A stretch of DNA of 64,000 bases, taken from Parabacteroides sp. GTDB taxonomy: Bacteria; Bacteroidota; Bacteroidia; Bacteroidales; Tannerellaceae. Below the pieces are notes generated by a model, which was given only the letters and a program-made list of their open reading frames with translations, was not told the origin of the DNA and made no database searches. This document shows, piece by piece, positions 60,321-64,000 of this stretch (positions are counted from its first letter, which is position 1; each line of letters starts with the position of its first letter). The DNA lies in contig DXVO01000005.1 in NCBI GenBank assembly GCA_019417325.1, positions 30,483 to 94,482 of the forward strand, given 5' to 3'. The position numbers and the translations under genes are program-made.

Positions 60321-60926
60321 ATGATGTATTTGAAAAACATCATCATTGTCATTGCATTATCTATATTTTTTCGCATATTCATTGGTGAGCCATGCCATGT
60401 AAGCAGTGTTAGTATGGAGCCATTAATCATGGATGGAGATTGGTTATGGATTGATAAAGCTTCATATGGAGCCATTATGCCTAGTAGTTATAATGATATA
60501 CCTTTTGTAGGTACTGTAAAAAAAATATCATCGCAAAAGATTTTTAATAAAAAGAACTATAGATTTTATGGTTTTACAGATCCTAAAATCAAGGATATTA
60601 TCGTTTTAAGAGATCCATATGTTGAAAATATATTATTGGTAAAAAGAATATTTGAGATAATACATAAAGATTCAATATTGAGTATTAATATTGAAAATAA
60701 ACGTCTATATGCTAGTATTATCTTAGAAGAAAATAATTCTATTATCGAACAAAATGACTCTATATTCATTAATGGAAAGTGTACAAATATATATATAACA
60801 AATAATGACTATTATTTTGTAATAGGAGATAATTTGGAAAATTCTAGAGATAGCCGTGATTTTGGATATGTATCAAAAACAAATATTATCGGAAAGGTTA
60901 ATTACAAACTTTTAATAAGAAAATAA
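60321..60926 (+). CDS. type I signal peptidase (S26 family)
   Basis: A 201-residue protein: an N-terminal membrane anchor (NIIIVIALSIFFRIFIG), then HVSSVSMEPLIMDGDWLWID with catalytic Ser31 in SMEP. The general-base Lys is Lys108 in ENILLVKRI, and box E reads GDNLENSRDSRDFGYV. All S26 hallmarks are present. It is shorter than a housekeeping LepB and lies inside the AT-rich locus, so it is probably dedicated to a local product such as the serine-tract protein. It starts 31 nt after the propeller gene. Confidence 0.9.
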   Translation: MMYLKNIIIVIALSIFFRIFIGEPCHVSSVSMEPLIMDGDWLWIDKASYGAIMPSSYNDIPFVGTVKKISSQKIFNKKNYRFYGFTDPKIKDIIVLRDPYVENILLVKRIFEIIHKDSILSINIENKRLYASIILEENNSIIEQNDSIFINGKCTNIYITNNDYYFVIGDNLENSRDSRDFGYVSKTNIIGKVNYKLLIRK

Positions 60927-60934
60927 AAAATATC

Positions 60935-62197
60935 ATGAATAGATACATTGGATTGCTATTTTTGTTAGTAGTTACTTTTTTAACATATTATCCTATACTA
61001 GGTAATGATTTTCTTTATTATTGGGATGATCAATGGATGGTAATGAATCATTATACAGTAGGAGGGATAAACTTCCAAAATATATCAGCTATACTTACCG
61101 AATTTTTTGGTGGGCAATATGGGCCTATAAATGAATTTTTATTTCTATTTTTGTATACTATGTTTGGATATAATCCTCTAGCTTTTCATTTAGCTAGTTT
61201 ACTTTTACATTTAGGATGTATACTGTTTGTATATGTAATCATTAGAACCATATTTTCGCAAACTACACGAATAAACATTAACCAAACCGAGTCTCACTAT
61301 TTAGCACTATTTACGGCTTTTATATTTGCTGTTCATCCAATGAATGTAGAATCTGTTGCTTGGATAAGTGCAGTTAAAATACTAAATTATGCTTTTTTCT
61401 ATCTAGCAGCTACATATATATATATTATCTTTATACGAAATAATAATATATATTACTATTCTCTTTCTATTTTACTATTTATAGTATCTTTTTTAGGGAA
61501 AGAGCAGGCAGTAACTTTTCCTATATGGATTCTAATGCTATATTGGTTATTGGGATTTTCTTTAAAAGAAAAATGGATGTGGATACAAATATTTCCACTT
61601 CTAATATTATCTATTGTAGGAGGACTTATAACAATATTATCCCAAGCTGCAGCTGGTGGAGGAGTTCTAGTAGAACAAATATCATATCCATTATGGCAGC
61701 GATTTATTTTAGGTTGTTATTCTATGTTTGAATACATTGCAAAATTTCTATTCCCATATAAACTTCTATATATATATCCTTTTCCTATGGTTATCGGGGA
61801 ACCTATACCTTCTTGGATGCTTTTGTATCCAACACTTATTGTTGTTATTGGAATAACTTTGTGGAAATATTTTAAAAAATGGCCTATTGCAATCGGTTTA
61901 ATATTCTTTTTTATTCACATATTTATTACTTTGCATATAATTACACTATCTCGTTTTTCTGTAATTGCAGATAGATATATTTATATTGCAAGTATAGGTT
62001 TAGCTTTCATTATGGTTTATTACTTTCTTGTTTTTTTTAAAAATAAAAAAAGTATTGCTCTTGTTTTGTTCGCTATATATATATCAATACTTAGTGTGTT
62101 TTCGAATATTCGTTGTAATAAATGGAAGGATTCGGATTCTATAAAAAAAGAATTAAAAGAATTATTGAGACAAAGAAGCGACTATATAGAATTATAA
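60935..62197 (+). CDS. polytopic membrane glycosyltransferase (GT39/TMTC/ArnT-like)
   Basis: A 420-residue protein with about ten hydrophobic segments. After the first helix comes GNDFLYYWDDQWMVMNHYTV; the acidic pair at about 32-33 is in the place of the catalytic Asp/Glu of GT-C glycosyltransferases. Then GPINEFLFLFLYTMFGYNPL, AFHLASLLLHLG and AVHPMNVESVAWISAVKILN follow, as in protein O-mannosyltransferase/TMTC-like proteins. They transfer a sugar from a polyprenyl-phosphate donor to a protein or lipid on the periplasmic side. It is 8 nt after the signal peptidase gene. The polyprenyl-sugar synthase gene at 62826 is its natural partner. TPR repeats of full TMTC proteins are absent. Confidence 0.75.
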   Translation: MNRYIGLLFLLVVTFLTYYPILGNDFLYYWDDQWMVMNHYTVGGINFQNISAILTEFFGGQYGPINEFLFLFLYTMFGYNPLAFHLASLLLHLGCILFVYVIIRTIFSQTTRININQTESHYLALFTAFIFAVHPMNVESVAWISAVKILNYAFFYLAATYIYIIFIRNNNIYYYSLSILLFIVSFLGKEQAVTFPIWILMLYWLLGFSLKEKWMWIQIFPLLILSIVGGLITILSQAAAGGGVLVEQISYPLWQRFILGCYSMFEYIAKFLFPYKLLYIYPFPMVIGEPIPSWMLLYPTLIVVIGITLWKYFKKWPIAIGLIFFFIHIFITLHIITLSRFSVIADRYIYIASIGLAFIMVYYFLVFFKNKKSIALVLFAIYISILSVFSNIRCNKWKDSDSIKKELKELLRQRSDYIEL

Positions 62198-62213
62198 ATT
62201 TAAAGTATTATCA

Positions 62214-62795
62214 ATGAAAAGGAATATGATATTTTTAATATTGATATTGATAACAATATCGTGTTCGTTCTTTCTGTACTTATCAAACAATAAGTTAGAA
62301 AAGAAACAACAATCCATACGCGAATTTGAAAATGATATTTGTCTTGTTAATTATGAATTAAATATATCTAATTCAGGTGTTAAAATACCAGATATGCAAT
62401 TATTTTTCGATTCATTATCCAATATTATGTCGAGCAGAAAGAAACCTATACTTGTTTTAAGAATAAAAGGGTATTATTGCAATACATGTATAGATAGTGA
62501 ATTTAAATCAATGGAGAAAATGCCAGAAGAATTAAAAAATAACACTTATTTATTTGTCTCTAATTTATCTCGTCGTTTACTAAAACAATCTTTAAAAAAG
62601 CATAATTTGAATTTGGCACACGAAGAAATACCATTGAATATACTTGAAAAATACAATTTCGAAAAGCATGAATATCCATATTATTTTCTTCTACATGAAG
62701 ATATGAGAATTTCACATATTTTTATACCAGACAAACAATTTGAAGACCTTACTATAAGGTATTTCAACAGCATTAAAAGATGGATACAAGATTGA
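62214..62795 (+). CDS. membrane-anchored thioredoxin-fold protein (CxxC)
   Basis: A 193-residue protein with an N-terminal transmembrane anchor (residues 5-24), a polar linker, and RIKGYYCNTCIDSEF with Cys89 and Cys92 in thioredoxin position. LFVSNLSRRLLKQSLKKHNL and PYYFLLHEDMRISHIFIPD follow, fitting strands of a TlpA/redoxin-like fold. CNTC differs from the usual CPxC (no proline). It likely handles disulfides in the periplasm; the four-Cys protein at 57825 is a plausible client. It lies 16 nt after the glycosyltransferase gene. Confidence 0.7.
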   Translation: MKRNMIFLILILITISCSFFLYLSNNKLEKKQQSIREFENDICLVNYELNISNSGVKIPDMQLFFDSLSNIMSSRKKPILVLRIKGYYCNTCIDSEFKSMEKMPEELKNNTYLFVSNLSRRLLKQSLKKHNLNLAHEEIPLNILEKYNFEKHEYPYYFLLHEDMRISHIFIPDKQFEDLTIRYFNSIKRWIQD

Positions 62796-62825
62796 TTATA
62801 TATATAAATTATTTTTTTTGTTATT

Positions 62826-63782
62826 ATGAAAACGCATTTATTAAGTGTTTTAATACCTGTCTATAATGAAAGTGAGTGCATTCAAGCTATTTATGAAAGA
62901 ATAGAGACTGTATCTCATATAATTTCATGTGATATAGAATTTCTTTTTGTTAATGATGGAAGCATAGATAATACATTAGATATCATAAAAAAAATACAAA
63001 AAAAAGATCCTAGAATAAATTATATTGATCTTTCAAGAAATTTTGGAAAAGAAACTGCCATGTGTGCAGGAATAGATTATATAAAAGGTGATGCTTTAGT
63101 TATCATAGATGCTGATTTACAGGATCCTCCAGAGTTAATTGTTGAAATGTTGAAGGAAATAGAAAATGGGTATGACGATGTATACGCTTATAGAAAAAAT
63201 AGAAAAGGAGAAACATGGCTTAAGAAAAAATCAGCTTCTATTTATTACAGAATACTTAAAACGATTTCGAATATACCTATACAGGAAAATACTGGTGATT
63301 TTCGAATGTTTAGCTCAAAAGCCATTATAGCTCTAAAAGATTTTAAGGAGCGTGAACGTAATATGAAAGGCCTATTTTCATATATTGGTTTTAATAAAAA
63401 AGCAATATATTACGATAGAGATTCCCGTTTTTCAGGAAAGACCAAGTGGAATTATTTAAAATTAACAAATTTAGCAATTAAAGGATTAACGTCTTTTTCA
63501 ATAGTGCCTTTGCGATTCATTTCTATAATAGGAATCTTAATATCTTTATTTGCGTTTGTATATCTTATTATTGTTATTGTAAAAGCTCTTATATGGGGAG
63601 ATCCTATTATTGGCTATCCATCACTAATGAGTAGTATTCTTTTCTTTAATGGTATTATTATAATATCTTTAGGTGTAATTGGAGAATATTTGGGGATAAT
63701 ATATAATGAAACAAAAAAAAGACCTCTATACTATATTAAAGAATATAAGAGAGGGAAATATTGTGAGACAAATAATAATTAA
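62826..63782 (+). CDS. polyprenyl-phosphate glycosyltransferase, GT2 (DPM1/GtrB/ArnC type)
   Basis: A 318-residue protein: the GT-A domain starts LSVLIPVYNESECIQAIYER and shows EFLFVNDGSIDNTLDIIKK, IDLSRNFGKETAMCAGIDY and the metal motif ALVIIDADLQDPPELIVEM. RDSRFSGKTKWNYLKL follows, then two C-terminal membrane helices (RFISIIGILISLFAFVYLII, SSILFFNGIIIISLGVIGEY). Such enzymes transfer a sugar from a nucleotide donor to undecaprenyl phosphate. With the GT-C protein at 60935 it makes a two-step glycosylation pair. Confidence 0.9.
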   Translation: MKTHLLSVLIPVYNESECIQAIYERIETVSHIISCDIEFLFVNDGSIDNTLDIIKKIQKKDPRINYIDLSRNFGKETAMCAGIDYIKGDALVIIDADLQDPPELIVEMLKEIENGYDDVYAYRKNRKGETWLKKKSASIYYRILKTISNIPIQENTGDFRMFSSKAIIALKDFKERERNMKGLFSYIGFNKKAIYYDRDSRFSGKTKWNYLKLTNLAIKGLTSFSIVPLRFISIIGILISLFAFVYLIIVIVKALIWGDPIIGYPSLMSSILFFNGIIIISLGVIGEYLGIIYNETKKRPLYYIKEYKRGKYCETNNN

Positions 63783-63789
63783 TATATAA

Positions 63790-64000
63790 ATGAAGACTAA
63801 TTATATAATAATTCTGATATTTTTCATAAACACAATCATGATTTCCTGCAAAAATATCGAAATAAAAGATTCTGAGCAGTCAAAAGAAAACATAATAAAA
63901 GAAGAAGTTTGCTATGTTACTATTTCAACTCTCCATTTAAAAAAATTCAACCACGAACTGATAAGTAATGGAAAACTTTCCTCCCACCAGTATGTAGACC
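63790..64000 (+). CDS. lipoprotein resembling an RND-efflux periplasmic adaptor (N-terminus only)
   Basis: The ATG at 63790 is 7 nt after the glycosyltransferase stop, and the frame runs off the window. It begins MKTNYIIILIFFINTIMISC (lipobox Cys at 20), then EEVCYVTISTLHLKKFNHEL and ISNGKLSSHQYVD. The pattern V-x-FxHELxSNGK is that of Bacteroidetes HlyD/RND periplasmic adaptor starts, suggesting an export apparatus continues beyond the window. Only 70 residues are visible. Confidence 0.55.
   Translation, partial: MKTNYIIILIFFINTIMISCKNIEIKDSEQSKENIIKEEVCYVTISTLHLKKFNHELISNGKLSSHQYVD

Noticed and set aside
62826..63782. Capsule or O-antigen biosynthesis cluster
   Set aside because: There is only one GT2 and one GT-C enzyme, with no sugar-nucleotide, flippase or polymerase genes in view; protein glycosylation fits the neighbours better, though genes beyond the window could change this.

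Overview
The window looks like a chromosomal segment of a gut-type Bacteroidales, most likely Parabacteroides or a close relative (genus tentative). Supporting this are a SusC/SusD pair, many type V (FimA/Mfa-like) pilin lipoproteins, an AraC-output hybrid regulator, TamB, RibBA, LptG and START-domain proteins typical of Bacteroidetes, and promoters of the Bacteroidetes form (TTG/TTTG, about 20 nt, then TAnnTTTG) rather than TTGACA/TATAAT.

Layout. 1-2.7 kb: 5' part of tamB, an inositol-monophosphatase family gene and an outer-membrane protein gene. 2.7-10.3 kb: a SusD/SusC pair downstream of a secreted S9 peptidase, suggesting oligopeptide uptake. 10.3-16.1 kb: four small lipoprotein or secreted-protein genes and a second S9 (DPP-IV-like) peptidase. 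16.1-25.4 kb: nudC, a hybrid sensor kinase, mnmD, trxA, dnaE and an outer-membrane barrel protein. 25.5-28.5 kb: rplM-rpsI-rpsB-tsf behind a strong promoter and a structured leader. 29-36.4 kb: a glycoside-hydrolase-like lipoprotein, an outer-membrane protein, aspC-ribBA-lptG, a START-like protein and tRNA-Met.

36.4-55 kb is a fimbrial island. Two tandem-duplicated Mfa2/FimB-like lipoprotein genes lie on the minus strand. A regulator without a sensor domain (kinase-like, receiver and AraC HTH) follows on the plus strand, and then three pilin transcription units: 42908; 44503-49093; 49478-54974. Each unit ends in a hairpin terminator. Each starts from a TAnnTTTG promoter with the same upstream element, RGGTG-N6-(T/A)ATCA, whose last base lies exactly 71 nt before the -7 box in all three. 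This fixed geometry is the clearest candidate for an undescribed regulon.

55-59 kb is a gene graveyard. It holds degraded pieces resembling a Fic protein, an Rpn-type nuclease/transposase, an HD phosphohydrolase, an ISL3-like transposase and an IS4-like transposase.

57.8-64 kb is a strikingly AT-rich block, probably acquired by transfer. It encodes a small secreted serine-tract protein with four cysteines, a six-bladed propeller lipoprotein, a type I signal peptidase, a multi-membrane-span glycosyltransferase, a membrane-anchored thioredoxin-fold protein, a polyprenyl-phosphate glycosyltransferase and the start of a periplasmic-adaptor-like lipoprotein. Together these suggest a system that makes, processes, oxidises, glycosylates and exports a small secreted protein. 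That reading is inference.
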